DNA of 64,000 nucleotides, from contig JAOARD010000003.1 of assembly GCA_025210735.1 (NCBI GenBank), positions 58,544 through 122,543 of the forward strand, given 5' to 3'. Positions 37,687-46,396 of this stretch are shown here, in pieces. Position 1 is the stretch's first letter; each line of letters begins with the position of its first letter. Source of the stretch: Bacteroidales bacterium. Lineage in GTDB: Bacteria > Bacteroidota > Bacteroidia > Bacteroidales > UBA6680. The notes under the pieces are model-generated. The model saw nothing but the letters and a program-made list of their open reading frames with translations, was not told the origin of the DNA and did not search any database. The position numbers and the translations under genes were made by a program.

Positions 37687-38808
37687 TTAGTTATTAGCCT
37701 CTATAGGACTAACTTTATCTCCGGCATTGATGTTTATAAACGACTCTGAAACTATCATTGTACCATCAGCTATACCTCTGACTATAACCTCATCATCGCC
37801 AATACGCATTATATCAGGTATAATCTGATTCAGTATACCATCTTTAATTGTATACAGCATTCCGTTTTTGTCAACAGCCTCACGAGGAAGTACTACTCCT
37901 TTATCGTTGCTCTGTACACTGAAGTTGGCCTTAATATACTCGCCTTTCATTAGGTCAGGATTATCAACCTTTACAAATACTGATACCATCTGTGTTTGAG
38001 TGTTAACAAACCCTGCAATACGAGATATCTTACCAATAGTATTAACTCCATTGTTGTTTATAATACGGCACTTATCGCCTACCTTAACAAGCTTACGATC
38101 CTGAACATTTACAGGTACATCAATCTCAAGCATATCTGTACGGATAATCTTACCAAGCATTGCACCCGGATTAGCAACTGCACCAACCTCTGCAGTACAC
38201 TCTACTATAGATCCGTTAAATGGTGCTCTAATAGTGTGCTTTGAGTATGTGATCTCTTGCTGCACAATATTAAAGTAATCTGTAAGGATATTTCTTGATG
38301 CCATAAACACCTTCTCTTTATCTGTATCAAACTCCGGGAACTCTGGTAGTTTCTTATTAAGGTCTATAGCGCTAAAAAACTTCTGCCACTTCGGAAACTG
38401 ATCCGGAAAGTCTATCTCAATATCCGGTAATATTCTCGACATATTGGTAAGCAAACCACTTTTTGCCGATTTAAGCGATGCAAGTGATTTTGTATCTTCA
38501 ATACGTAATAATACATCACCTTTTCTGAAATTTTCGCCCATTTTAAATGTTACATTACCACGTTTAATAAGGCCATTTACCTCTGACGATACTGTAACAA
38601 TCTCGCTACTCAACACACGACCTGTGTAAGTAAACTGATACTCTATATCAGTATTAGCAGCTTTTTTTACCTTAAGGTACTTTACAATCTCTTTGTTTTC
38701 CTCTTTAGGAGGCATCTTTTTGCTTCCTATAAGTGCATTCATACTAAATAATCCTACTAAAAGGATTCCGAAAAAAAGAGCTAACTGAATTAATCTTGAT
38801 CTTTTCAT
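37687..38808 (-). CDS. Periplasmic adaptor (HlyD/AcrA type) of the RND pump
   Basis: 373 residues. One N-terminal membrane anchor (LIQLALFFGILLVGLFSMNA). A split lipoyl domain (SSEIVTVSSEVNGLIKRGNV, and HTIRAPFNGSIVECTAEVGA) surrounds a helical hairpin, followed by beta-barrel and membrane-proximal domains. It bridges the inner-membrane pump and the TolC duct. First gene of the operon; the pump gene starts 120 nt downstream. Confidence 0.92.
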   Translation of the reverse strand: MKRSRLIQLALFFGILLVGLFSMNALIGSKKMPPKEENKEIVKYLKVKKAANTDIEYQFTYTGRVLSSEIVTVSSEVNGLIKRGNVTFKMGENFRKGDVLLRIEDTKSLASLKSAKSGLLTNMSRILPDIEIDFPDQFPKWQKFFSAIDLNKKLPEFPEFDTDKEKVFMASRNILTDYFNIVQQEITYSKHTIRAPFNGSIVECTAEVGAVANPGAMLGKIIRTDMLEIDVPVNVQDRKLVKVGDKCRIINNNGVNTIGKISRIAGFVNTQTQMVSVFVKVDNPDLMKGEYIKANFSVQSNDKGVVLPREAVDKNGMLYTIKDGILNQIIPDIMRIGDDEVIVRGIADGTMIVSESFININAGDKVSPIEANN

Positions 38809-38911
38809 CTGTTCATTTTTTTGTTTTCAACGGCCAGATGCAACTTTCCTTCTGCAACTATATTTGCCATTGGAGGTTTCATCACACTACACAATTTTAC
38901 TAATCTGAACG

Positions 38912-38919
38912 CAAAACTA
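38912..38919 (-). promoter_or_regulatory. -7 box of the efflux operon
   Basis: TAGTTTTG, followed by C, on the minus strand matches TAnnTTTG and gives a leader of about 95 nt before the adaptor gene. Confidence 0.45.
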
Positions 38920-39071
38920 AATCATTATATTTTTTATATAAAATTAATTCAATAAGATAGTTAGATTATTCAATCAATATTTTTTTACTGTGTTTATTGA
39001 ATAAATAAGCTCATTAATTGCGTTTACAGAGCTGTTTTATTGAAATTCTTTTCGTAGTAATATATCATTCA

Positions 39072-39079
39072 TACTTTTG
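39072..39079 (+). promoter_or_regulatory. -7 box of the LytS/LytTR operon
   Basis: TACTTTTG, followed by C, 28 nt before the kinase start codon. Confidence 0.45.
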
Positions 39080-39107
39080 CTGTTGTAACACGTAATTACA
39101 GTTAATA

Positions 39108-40160
39108 ATGAATAAGATAAAGCTTGTTAATACCAATACATTCAGAGAATCTGTCTTCTGGATTTTTCTGGGTGCATTCTATTTCCTTTTAGGATTCAAC
39201 CACTCTGTTATGTTTGGTCTGGTAATATCTTCTATTTTAACATCCGGACAGATATTGGTAACCAAGGTAAATCATTTTTACTTATATCCTAAATACTATA
39301 AAAAAGATAATAGTCGCAAATATCTTATCTACAGCATAATATTTCTTTTTATTGTTGTATGTTTCTATACTACTATTGAGATTATTCTTGATAATCATAA
39401 ACCACCAAAGGATGCAGAAGAAGATGGGGGTGCTCTAAGATTCCTGTTTCCGTTCTTTCTTAACTCACTTGCCTTTGGTATTGCTTTTGCAATTAGTCTG
39501 GCAATAAAGTTGTATGAGAAAGAGAAAGAGAACAGTATTAAGATTAAGGAGCTTCAGAAGACACAGGTAGAGACTGAACTTAAATTCCTGAAGACTCAGA
39601 TAAATCCGCATTTTCTTTTCAATGCTCTCAACAATATTTATACTATCAGTTATAAAGAGGATAGTCTTGCTTCGCAAAAAATTCTGGATTTGTCTGACAT
39701 GTTACGCTATGTATTGTACGATTGTAAAGGTGAGTCTGTAAATATAAATAAGGAGATTGAGTATATTGAGTTGTTTATAAACTTTCAGCAGTTAAAGACC
39801 AAAGAATCACAAAATATAAATCTTAGCGTTAATGGTATAAAGCCTCTTACAACTATATCGCCAATGATAATGATGCCGTTTATTGAGAACAGCTTTAAAC
39901 ACAGTAAAATCGACAAGGATAAGGATGCTTTTGTTAATATTGATATAAAGCAGACAAATGGTGATATCATTATTGAGGTAGAGAATAGTCTGCCAAATAT
40001 TCCTCCGGCAAAGATGTTATATAACTCTGGTGGTATTGGGCTTGAAAATGTGAAAAAAAGATTAGATTTACTATATAAAGACAGATATGTACTTGATATA
40101 ATCAAGACAGAGGATAAACATATTGTGAAACTTATTATCAGGTCTAATGGATCAAATTGA
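39108..40160 (+). CDS. LytS/YehU-type sensor histidine kinase
   Basis: 350 residues. Four membrane segments within about 10-140. The His_kinase domain has FLKTQINPHFLFNALNNIY with phosphoacceptor His168 and the ATPase region with MMPFIENSFKHS and SGGIGLENVKKRL. Signals probably act within the membrane, since loops are short. Its 3' end overlaps the response-regulator gene by 14 nt. The operon faces away from the RND efflux operon, so regulation of that pump is a fair inference but not shown. Confidence 0.92.
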   Translation: MNKIKLVNTNTFRESVFWIFLGAFYFLLGFNHSVMFGLVISSILTSGQILVTKVNHFYLYPKYYKKDNSRKYLIYSIIFLFIVVCFYTTIEIILDNHKPPKDAEEDGGALRFLFPFFLNSLAFGIAFAISLAIKLYEKEKENSIKIKELQKTQVETELKFLKTQINPHFLFNALNNIYTISYKEDSLASQKILDLSDMLRYVLYDCKGESVNINKEIEYIELFINFQQLKTKESQNINLSVNGIKPLTTISPMIMMPFIENSFKHSKIDKDKDAFVNIDIKQTNGDIIIEVENSLPNIPPAKMLYNSGGIGLENVKKRLDLLYKDRYVLDIIKTEDKHIVKLIIRSNGSN

Positions 40161-40905
40161 AAACAACATAAGATGTGTAGTGGTTGATGATGAGCATCTT
40201 GCCAGAGAACTACTTACCGATTATATAAGTAAGATTCCTAATCTTGAACTGGTAGCTGCACTAGAGAGCCCTCTGGAACTTATGACCACAGATCTGTATA
40301 AAGACGTTGATATACTGTTTTTAGATATTCAGATGCCGGATATTACCGGTATCGATTTCCTGAAGAGTTTAGCCCGACAACCAATTGTAATATTCACAAC
40401 TGCATACTCAGAATACGCTCTTGAAGGATATGAGCTGAATGTTGTTGAGTATCTTCTAAAGCCTATTGCATTTCCACGATTTGTTAAAGCTGTTAAAAAG
40501 GCTGTTGAGATTGCTATAATAAGACGCAAAGCAACAGCATATAATTCACCTGTAAGAGAGATAGTAAAAATAGATAACGATTCAGATTCAGATAGTAAGA
40601 ATTACATAATTATTAAAGCCGACAGAAAAATAAATAAGGTAAACTACTCTGATATAGTATATATTGAAGGTGCTCTGGAGTATGTTACTTTTCACCTGAA
40701 GAGTGAGAATATTACAGGGTTCTATTCTTTAAAAGATCTTGAGAAGACTCTGCCCGCAAATAGTTTCATGCGTGTACACAGATCATATATTGTTAATACA
40801 AAAATGGTAAATGCTCTTGAAGGAAATATCCTGAAGATTGAAGGTATAAAGATTCCTATTGGTGCCAGTTATAAGAAAAAGGTGTATAAGGAGATATTTG
40901 AGTAA
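40147..40905 (+). CDS. LytTR-type response regulator
   Basis: 252 residues. Receiver domain (8-125) with Asp14/Asp15, phosphoacceptor Asp60 in DILFLDIQMP and the KPI lysine. The LytTR DNA-binding domain is at about 150-250 (IVYIEGALEYVTFHL, then FMRVHRSYIVN). It partners the kinase encoded upstream. LytTR regulators typically bind paired direct repeats upstream of targets; I did not identify such repeats in the 299-bp gap to the efflux operon. Confidence 0.92.
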   Translation: MDQIENNIRCVVVDDEHLARELLTDYISKIPNLELVAALESPLELMTTDLYKDVDILFLDIQMPDITGIDFLKSLARQPIVIFTTAYSEYALEGYELNVVEYLLKPIAFPRFVKAVKKAVEIAIIRRKATAYNSPVREIVKIDNDSDSDSKNYIIIKADRKINKVNYSDIVYIEGALEYVTFHLKSENITGFYSLKDLEKTLPANSFMRVHRSYIVNTKMVNALEGNILKIEGIKIPIGASYKKKVYKEIFE

Positions 40906-41001
40906 CATACCATGTTAAAAATAAACCTTTTACTAACAGCTTGTTTATAATTACTTAATATTTGCGTTTTACTTTTACAGTACAATTAAAACTAAGATAT
41001 T

Positions 41002-41184
41002 ATGTATTTCGACAACAATTTACAACTCAGTATTACTGAAATTTCTGGTAGGGTAAACGAATTGTTTTACAAGAAAGAGGCTGATGAGATAACTAAGGCT
41101 GAACAGAACGAACTTGACGAGCTTAGTTATCTGTATAATGAGGAAATAGGAAATCTTGATTTTGAGTATGAGCCTTTTTACTAA
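41002..41184 (+). CDS. 60-residue acidic protein of unknown function
   Basis: 60 residues, almost entirely helical: SITEISGRVNELFYKKEADE, then AEQNELDELSYLYNEEI. The pattern of a short coiled helix pair is like the DUF896/YnzC group, but the match is too weak to assign. Accepted as real because it stands between a preceding gap of 96 nt and a strong intrinsic terminator just after its stop. Confidence 0.55.
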   Translation: MYFDNNLQLSITEISGRVNELFYKKEADEITKAEQNELDELSYLYNEEIGNLDFEYEPFY

Positions 41185-41196
41185 AAAGATAAATAG

Positions 41197-41225
41197 AGAG
41201 TTACCATTGCTGGTAACTCTTTTTG
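41197..41225 (+). terminator. Intrinsic terminator after the 60-residue protein gene
   Basis: AGAGTTACC and GGTAACTCT form a perfect 9-bp stem over six bases, then a T run. Lies against the end of convergent rpe. Confidence 0.85.
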
Positions 41226-41234
41226 TATATGTAA

Positions 41235-41885
41235 TTATTTACATTTCAGTTTTGATATTGTTGCTTCAGGATTATCAGATTTAAATACTGCACTTCCGGC
41301 AACTAATGCGTCAGCGCCACAATCTACAAGTTTTTGAGCATTTGTAGTATCAACACCTCCATCAATCTCTATAATCACCTGAGTCTGCTTACTTTCTGCA
41401 AGTTCTCTCAGCTGCTTAACCTTTGTGTAGGTATTCTCTATGTAGCTTTGTCCTCCAAATCCAGGATTTACTGACATAAGCAACACAAGGTCTATATCAG
41501 TAATTATATCCTCCAGCAACGAAACCGGAGTATGTGGGTTTAATGATACACCTGCCTTCATTCCATGCGACTTAATATTCTGTATTGTACGATGCAGGTG
41601 TGTACATGCCTCATAATGTACTGTAAGTATCTCCGCTCCCACATCTTTAAATTGCTTTATGTATCTGTCCGGATCAACTATCATCAGATGCACATCAAGC
41701 GGTTTTTCTGCTTTTTTGTTTATTGCCTGAATCACAGGAAATCCAAACGATATATTTGGCACAAATACACCATCCATAACATCAATATGAAACCAGTCAG
41801 CCTCACTGCGGTTTACCATCTCAATATCCTTATCTAACTCACCAAAATTTGCCGATAACATCGACGGAGAAACAATTGCACTCAT
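41235..41885 (-). CDS. rpe: Ribulose-phosphate 3-epimerase
   Basis: 216 residues, a TIM barrel. Conserved pieces: SPSMLSANFGELDKDIEM with catalytic-type serine and asparagine, WFHIDVMDGVFVPNISFG (metal-binding His and Asp), PLDVHLMI, LLMSVNPGFGGQSYI and IEIDGGVDTTNA. It interconverts ribulose 5-phosphate and xylulose 5-phosphate in the pentose-phosphate pathway. Single gene. Confidence 0.95.
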   Translation of the reverse strand: MSAIVSPSMLSANFGELDKDIEMVNRSEADWFHIDVMDGVFVPNISFGFPVIQAINKKAEKPLDVHLMIVDPDRYIKQFKDVGAEILTVHYEACTHLHRTIQNIKSHGMKAGVSLNPHTPVSLLEDIITDIDLVLLMSVNPGFGGQSYIENTYTKVKQLRELAESKQTQVIIEIDGGVDTTNAQKLVDCGADALVAGSAVFKSDNPEATISKLKCK

Positions 41886-41898
41886 AGTGTTTTTTTTG

Positions 41899-41906
41899 CA
41901 AAATTA
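41899..41906 (-). promoter_or_regulatory. -7 box for rpe
   Basis: TAATTTTG, followed by C, on the minus strand. It lies only 14 nt from the ATG, which would give a very short leader. Confidence 0.35.
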
Positions 41907-42074
41907 GTTTAAATATCTACAACATGTAAAATATAAACAGCTCTTTTAATATATATTTTTTGTAATTTGCCTCTATAATATTAACTGTGTAAAATCGTTA
42001 ACATAAATTACAGATATTATACTATAAAATGAAACGATAAAAAAAATATTTATTCGGCATTGTGCTTTTTTTTA

Positions 42075-42082
42075 TACTTTTG
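42075..42082 (+). promoter_or_regulatory. -7 box for trkH
   Basis: TACTTTTG, followed by G, 25 nt before the ATG at 42108. Confidence 0.4.
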
Positions 42083-42107
42083 GCGCTCATAAATTGAAAC
42101 TATAATC

Positions 42108-43556
42108 ATGCTTAATCATAAAATAATAGCAAAAACAATATCTCTTCTCCTTATAGGAGAGGCACTTTTTATGCTGATATCTATGTTTGTTGCCTTGTAT
42201 CATAAAGGCAGCGATGTTAACGCTCATCTGATGTCGGCAGGTATTACTTGTGGTACCGGACTGTTAATTCTTCTGGCTGCAAGAAAACCATCAACATCAA
42301 TTGGCAAGAGAGAGGGGTATATTATTGTTACATCGGGCTGGATTGTTTTTTCATTTTTCGGCTCTTTACCATTTATATTAAGCGGAGCTATACCATCAAT
42401 TACAGATGCTTTTTTTGAGACTATGTCGGGGTTTACAACAACTGGTTCGTCAATATTAAATAATATAGAGGAACTGCCGCATGGTATTCTATTTTGGCGT
42501 AGTATAACTCAATGGCTTGGAGGTATGGGATTTATTGTACTATCACTTGCTATTCTTCCTATTCTGGGTATTGGTGGTATGCAGTTATTTGTTGCCGAAG
42601 TACCTGGGCCTACGCCTGATAAGATTCACCCAAGGATAAAAGAGACAGCAAGAAAATTGTGGGGTATCTATATTCTGTTCACTGTTGCAGAGACAATACT
42701 TTTATGGTTAGGTGGTATGTCGTGGTTTGATGCCGTTTGTCACTCTTTTACTACAATGGCAACAGGTGGGTATTCAACAAAACAAGATAGTATTGCACAT
42801 TTTGATTCACCATATATTCATTATGTAATTATCATATTTATGTTTATTGCGGGTATGAATTTTACCTTGTCGTATTTCGGATTGCACGGTAAGTTCAAAC
42901 AGATATGGAAGAACGAAGAGTTCAGGTTTTACCTGTTCTTTACACTTATATTCTCTGCAATTATTGCTTCAGGATTAATATTACTGCAAAATTTTGGCGT
43001 TGAACAGGGAATACGTGATGCTCTGTTTCAGGTAGTATCAATTATTACCACAACAGGATTTGGTACAAACGATTATGAATTATGGATACCTGTATTAAGT
43101 ACTCTTGTATTAATAATGATGTTCTTTGGTGGTTCAGCAGGATCAACCGGTGGTGGTGTTAAAATTGTAAGGATTGTTCTGCTTATTAAGAATGGTTACT
43201 TTGAGCTTAAGCGTCTTATACACCCACAAGCAATTATCCCTGTACGTCTTAACAGAAGAGCTGTTGATCAGAGCATTGTTCATAACGTAATAGCTTTCAT
43301 TATCTTTTATCTGGTTATTTTTGCCGTAAGTGTTGTAATTGTAACAATTATGGAACCAGATCTTGATACAGCAATAGGTGCTGTTGCAACAACTCTTGGT
43401 AATATTGGTCCGGGAATAGGTAGTGTAGGTCCAACAGAGAATTTTGCGCATCTGCATGATATAACAAAATGGTTTTTATCGTTCCTTATGCTTTTAGGAC
43501 GACTTGAACTGTTTACAGTACTACTGCTGCTAACCCCATCTTTCTGGAAGAAGTAA
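42108..43556 (+). CDS. trkH: Trk-type potassium uptake membrane subunit
   Basis: 482 residues with about ten membrane helices. The four pore-loop repeats can be seen: MSGFTTTGSSIL, FTTMATGGYSTK, ITTTGFGTNDYELW and ATTLGNIGPGIG, each with the filter glycine. GGSAGSTGGGVKIVR is the helix interruption typical of TrkH. It forms the K+ channel of the Trk system and normally needs the NAD-binding ring protein TrkA, which is not encoded within this window. Confidence 0.93.
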   Translation: MLNHKIIAKTISLLLIGEALFMLISMFVALYHKGSDVNAHLMSAGITCGTGLLILLAARKPSTSIGKREGYIIVTSGWIVFSFFGSLPFILSGAIPSITDAFFETMSGFTTTGSSILNNIEELPHGILFWRSITQWLGGMGFIVLSLAILPILGIGGMQLFVAEVPGPTPDKIHPRIKETARKLWGIYILFTVAETILLWLGGMSWFDAVCHSFTTMATGGYSTKQDSIAHFDSPYIHYVIIIFMFIAGMNFTLSYFGLHGKFKQIWKNEEFRFYLFFTLIFSAIIASGLILLQNFGVEQGIRDALFQVVSIITTTGFGTNDYELWIPVLSTLVLIMMFFGGSAGSTGGGVKIVRIVLLIKNGYFELKRLIHPQAIIPVRLNRRAVDQSIVHNVIAFIIFYLVIFAVSVVIVTIMEPDLDTAIGAVATTLGNIGPGIGSVGPTENFAHLHDITKWFLSFLMLLGRLELFTVLLLLTPSFWKK

Positions 43557-43577
43557 AAAGATATTTATATATTTCTG

Positions 43578-43610
43578 AAGGCTGTCATATTAAATGATGG
43601 CCTTTTTTTT
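43578..43610 (+). terminator. Intrinsic terminator of trkH
   Basis: AAGGCTGTCAT and ATGATGGCCTT pair with one mismatch over a five-base loop, then eight T. Confidence 0.8.
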
Positions 43611-43653
43611 ACCGTGATTTATAGAGGTAATGTAGCTGCGGTTTGGCAGGAAA

Positions 43654-44700
43654 ACATGTTCTGTCAACGAAAATGGTTGGTATTGTACCTTTCTGGTCTC
43701 ATAGCCCTTATCAACACTGTCTCAGTAGTGATTTCAAAATCAAATTCATCCATCTCACGGTACCATGACAGGTAATTATGCAGATATTTGGTTGCCACTC
43801 CTCTGAAGCGTACCATCCAAACCTGTAGATCAAACTGATATTTTTCCACATTCTTTATATGTACAACATCTTTCTTTACCGATTCCTGTTTAGGTATACT
43901 CAATACACCATGTCTTACACTATTCTCCTTGGTGTACTTCATATACACTGCCTTATTCTGACTACAAAACAGAGTATCCTTTGTAAGAAGTGTCGATAGA
44001 TCTGGTTTTAAATTATCTGCACTAAATCTGTAGAAGATATCATCAAATGTGTTCTTACCCCTGTCTCTGCAAAACAGTGTAAATACTCTGCTCTTTGGTG
44101 GAATATGTTTTGGTGATTTATACCCTCTTTTGCGTGGTTTTCTTCTTAGTTTCTTACTCCCTTTATCAGACCATGCAAATATAAGTTCATTTACCTCAAC
44201 TATACCTGATAACTTACCAGGTTTTATCTCATTTGCATTCTGTAAGAACCTGTGTCGCCATCGGAATGATGTATTCTTATGAACTCCACACTTTGCTGCT
44301 GCTTTTCTTATACTTAATCCATCCTTCAAGCATTTTGCATACTCAAGCCATCTGCCTTTCTTATGTAGATATGCCAATGGAGTAGATGTTAATGTGTTGA
44401 ATGTTCTTCTGCACTCTTTACATCTATAGCGTTGCATATCGCTACGCATTCCCCACTTCTGAATAGATTGTGACTTACAATATGGACAACTGATATCTCC
44501 ACAATTCTCATTTAGCAAACGTGATACAAACTTTATTGAATCACGCTTCTCTATAGCATCTTTTAACTGATTATAACTCCTTGAATCAAGCTTGTCAACT
44601 GACGCTATTAACTTAACAATGTTCCGTGCTCTCATGGTATTTCTGTTGGTATACGAGACCTCTCAAAAAAGGTTCAACCAAACTCGTGAACAGAACATGT
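43654..44700 (-). mobile_element. IS1595-like element, copy 2
   Basis: Perfect inverted ACATGTTCTGT (43654-43664) and ACAGAACATGT (44690-44700). The match continues inward to 21 of 26 positions, ending in TGGTTG on both sides. Outside, GGCAG and GGGAG are similar but one base out of register. The transposase stop codon lies inside the left repeat. No target duplication found. Confidence 0.65.
43664..44635 (-). CDS. IS1595-family transposase-like protein, copy 2
   Basis: 323 residues, uninterrupted. The same layout as the copy at 16438: zinc ribbon CPYC...CKEC, RTFNTLTSTPLAYLHKKGRW, helix-turn-helix ending TSFRWRHRFL, and FRGVATKYLHNYLSW. Catalytic positions again look altered: EVNELIFAW where the family has DET, and FCSQNK where it has LCSDG; the HIKNVEKY segment keeps only one of the usual asparagines. 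Divergence from copy 1 is spread along the protein, yet both frames are intact, which argues for selection after separation. Confidence 0.8.
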   Translation of the reverse strand: MRARNIVKLIASVDKLDSRSYNQLKDAIEKRDSIKFVSRLLNENCGDISCPYCKSQSIQKWGMRSDMQRYRCKECRRTFNTLTSTPLAYLHKKGRWLEYAKCLKDGLSIRKAAAKCGVHKNTSFRWRHRFLQNANEIKPGKLSGIVEVNELIFAWSDKGSKKLRRKPRKRGYKSPKHIPPKSRVFTLFCRDRGKNTFDDIFYRFSADNLKPDLSTLLTKDTLFCSQNKAVYMKYTKENSVRHGVLSIPKQESVKKDVVHIKNVEKYQFDLQVWMVRFRGVATKYLHNYLSWYREMDEFDFEITTETVLIRAMRPERYNTNHFR

Positions 44701-44774
44701 ATAAACTCCCTACATTCAATATACAGCCTAAATATCTTCTATATAAAACACAAAACTATATGCCCTCTTCCTAC

Positions 44775-45884
44775 TCAAATTTCAACAACTACTTTCGCAA
44801 AAGCAGACCAATGAAATCTCCTTTTCTCCTCTGGTATTTTTTTTGCTATTGATACTGAAAGATCTTCTGAATAAAATCTATAAATCGCGTCAGCAATTGA
44901 TTCCGCTGTAGGATCGGCATGCACTCCTGCGATGTTATCTTTTACCAGATCTGGTAACCCTCCTACCTTTGTAACAAGCATAGGTTTATTAAAATGATAA
45001 GCCGTTTGAGTAACTCCGCTCTGTGTAGCCGATCTATAAGGTAATACAACTATATCTGCAATACTAAACAGGTTTGGTATATCAGAATCTGGTATATAAC
45101 CAGACATTATTTTTACTCTGTCATTAAGTCCATTCTCTGAGATATAGGTTCTATACTGATTTTCATCATCGTAAAACTCTCCGGCGACAATAAGATTTAC
45201 ATCCTTAATACGTTTATCAGTCATAGCCTGAAGCAACATATCAAGACCTTTATACTTGCGTATCAAGCCAAAAAATAACATATATCTGTTACTACAATCA
45301 ACAGATAAATTTCTACACGCCTCATCTCTGTCTACAATATCTCCATACGTATCATATATAGGGTGCGGTGAATACTCAGAAGGAATAGTAGTAAACTCTT
45401 TGAGTTTATTTAATACATCCGATGATAATGCAATAGCGGTATCAACGTACTTAAAAAAGTACTTGCTAAGTACTTTGTCTCCTACTCTCTTTTCGTGCGG
45501 TAACAGATTATGCACAATAGCAACAATCTTTGCTTCAGATCTTCTCTTAAGCACTCTCATTACTGTACCCATCGACATTGCCATAAATGGTAACCAGAAA
45601 GGGACTATTACAATATCCGGTTTAAATTTAAGAATACTCTTTGCTGCTTTAAACCAATTAAACGGATTTGTTGAATGCAGCACACGTTCTATATCCAGAT
45701 CAGGTTCTGAATCATCTCTATATTGGGTCTTTCCCGGAAAAAGAAATGCAGGATACTGCGATGTAAAAGTAAACACCTTCACATTATCTCCAGAATCAAC
45801 AAACTCTTTCGCTAATCTCTCATTAAAAGCAGCAATTCCTCCTCTGAAAGGGAAAACTGGCCCCAATATTGCAATGTTTTTCAA
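44775..45884 (-). CDS. Glycosyltransferase, GT4-type
   Basis: 369 residues. N-terminal Rossmann half begins NIAILGPVFPFRGGIAAFNE, with the glycine-rich acceptor loop. The C-terminal half has MLFFGLIRKYKGLDMLLQAM and ADIVVLPYRSATQSGVTQTA, typical of GT-B retaining enzymes. Only TTG at 45884 fits as start; AGGA lies just upstream, an unusual visible ribosome-binding site here. Donor and acceptor unknown; a role in surface glycans is likely. It follows the NUDIX gene by 14 nt and ends 75 nt before the second IS-like element. Confidence 0.85.
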   Translation of the reverse strand: MKNIAILGPVFPFRGGIAAFNERLAKEFVDSGDNVKVFTFTSQYPAFLFPGKTQYRDDSEPDLDIERVLHSTNPFNWFKAAKSILKFKPDIVIVPFWLPFMAMSMGTVMRVLKRRSEAKIVAIVHNLLPHEKRVGDKVLSKYFFKYVDTAIALSSDVLNKLKEFTTIPSEYSPHPIYDTYGDIVDRDEACRNLSVDCSNRYMLFFGLIRKYKGLDMLLQAMTDKRIKDVNLIVAGEFYDDENQYRTYISENGLNDRVKIMSGYIPDSDIPNLFSIADIVVLPYRSATQSGVTQTAYHFNKPMLVTKVGGLPDLVKDNIAGVHADPTAESIADAIYRFYSEDLSVSIAKKIPEEKRRFHWSAFAKVVVEI

Positions 45885-45898
45885 ATCCTAATATTTTA

Positions 45899-46396
45899 TT
45901 ACAGATTATTAATTATATCCTGTCTCTGTTTAATTATATCTGCCACTCTTTTATCAATTGGCAAAGTAAAAATATCTGATGTCAAATCATTAACATGTAT
46001 CCATCTAAACGATTGACTTCCGTTTACAGGATCAAAATCGTACTTTTTATCGGATACTACAACATTTTCTTCATTAACAAAACGTGCCAGATAATATATA
46101 TTTACAAGTTGCATTTTATCATTAAACAACACTGTCTGAAAAAAATCGGTTGTGTATAGATGATCTAACACCTCAATCTCCTCACCAACCTCCTCAATAA
46201 TCTCTCGTTTTAAACAATCAACAGTTCCTTCGCCAAACTCCATAGCACCTCCGGGGAACTTTGTCATATACATATCCAGATGATACTCGTCACTAACAAG
46301 TACTCTGGATTTGTTGTCAACAATAACTCCATAAACTCTCAGGTTGACATTATTATCAGGTACTGAAAAAGTTTGCTGATTACTATTTATCATCAT
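45899..46396 (-). CDS. NUDIX hydrolase
   Basis: 165 residues. The NUDIX box GAMEFGEGTVDCLKREIIEEVGEE (about 49-72) keeps the full GX5EX7REUXEEXGU pattern, so the metal site is intact. It hydrolyses a nucleoside diphosphate linked to another moiety; the substrate is unknown. Two ATG codons stand in tandem at the start. Its start overlaps the ureohydrolase gene by 14 nt and the glycosyltransferase gene follows 14 nt later: one operon. A nucleotide-sugar substrate would suit the glycosyltransferase, but that is inference. Confidence 0.88.
   Translation of the reverse strand: MMINSNQQTFSVPDNNVNLRVYGVIVDNKSRVLVSDEYHLDMYMTKFPGGAMEFGEGTVDCLKREIIEEVGEEIEVLDHLYTTDFFQTVLFNDKMQLVNIYYLARFVNEENVVVSDKKYDFDPVNGSQSFRWIHVNDLTSDIFTLPIDKRVADIIKQRQDIINNL

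Noticed and set aside
43640..44715. Target-site duplication around IS-like copy 2
   Set aside because: Flanks outside GGCAG and GGGAG (for example TGCGGTTT and TACATTCA) do not match.
45256..45891. 211-codon plus-strand frame
   Set aside because: Lies wholly antisense to the glycosyltransferase gene, which has clear family motifs.
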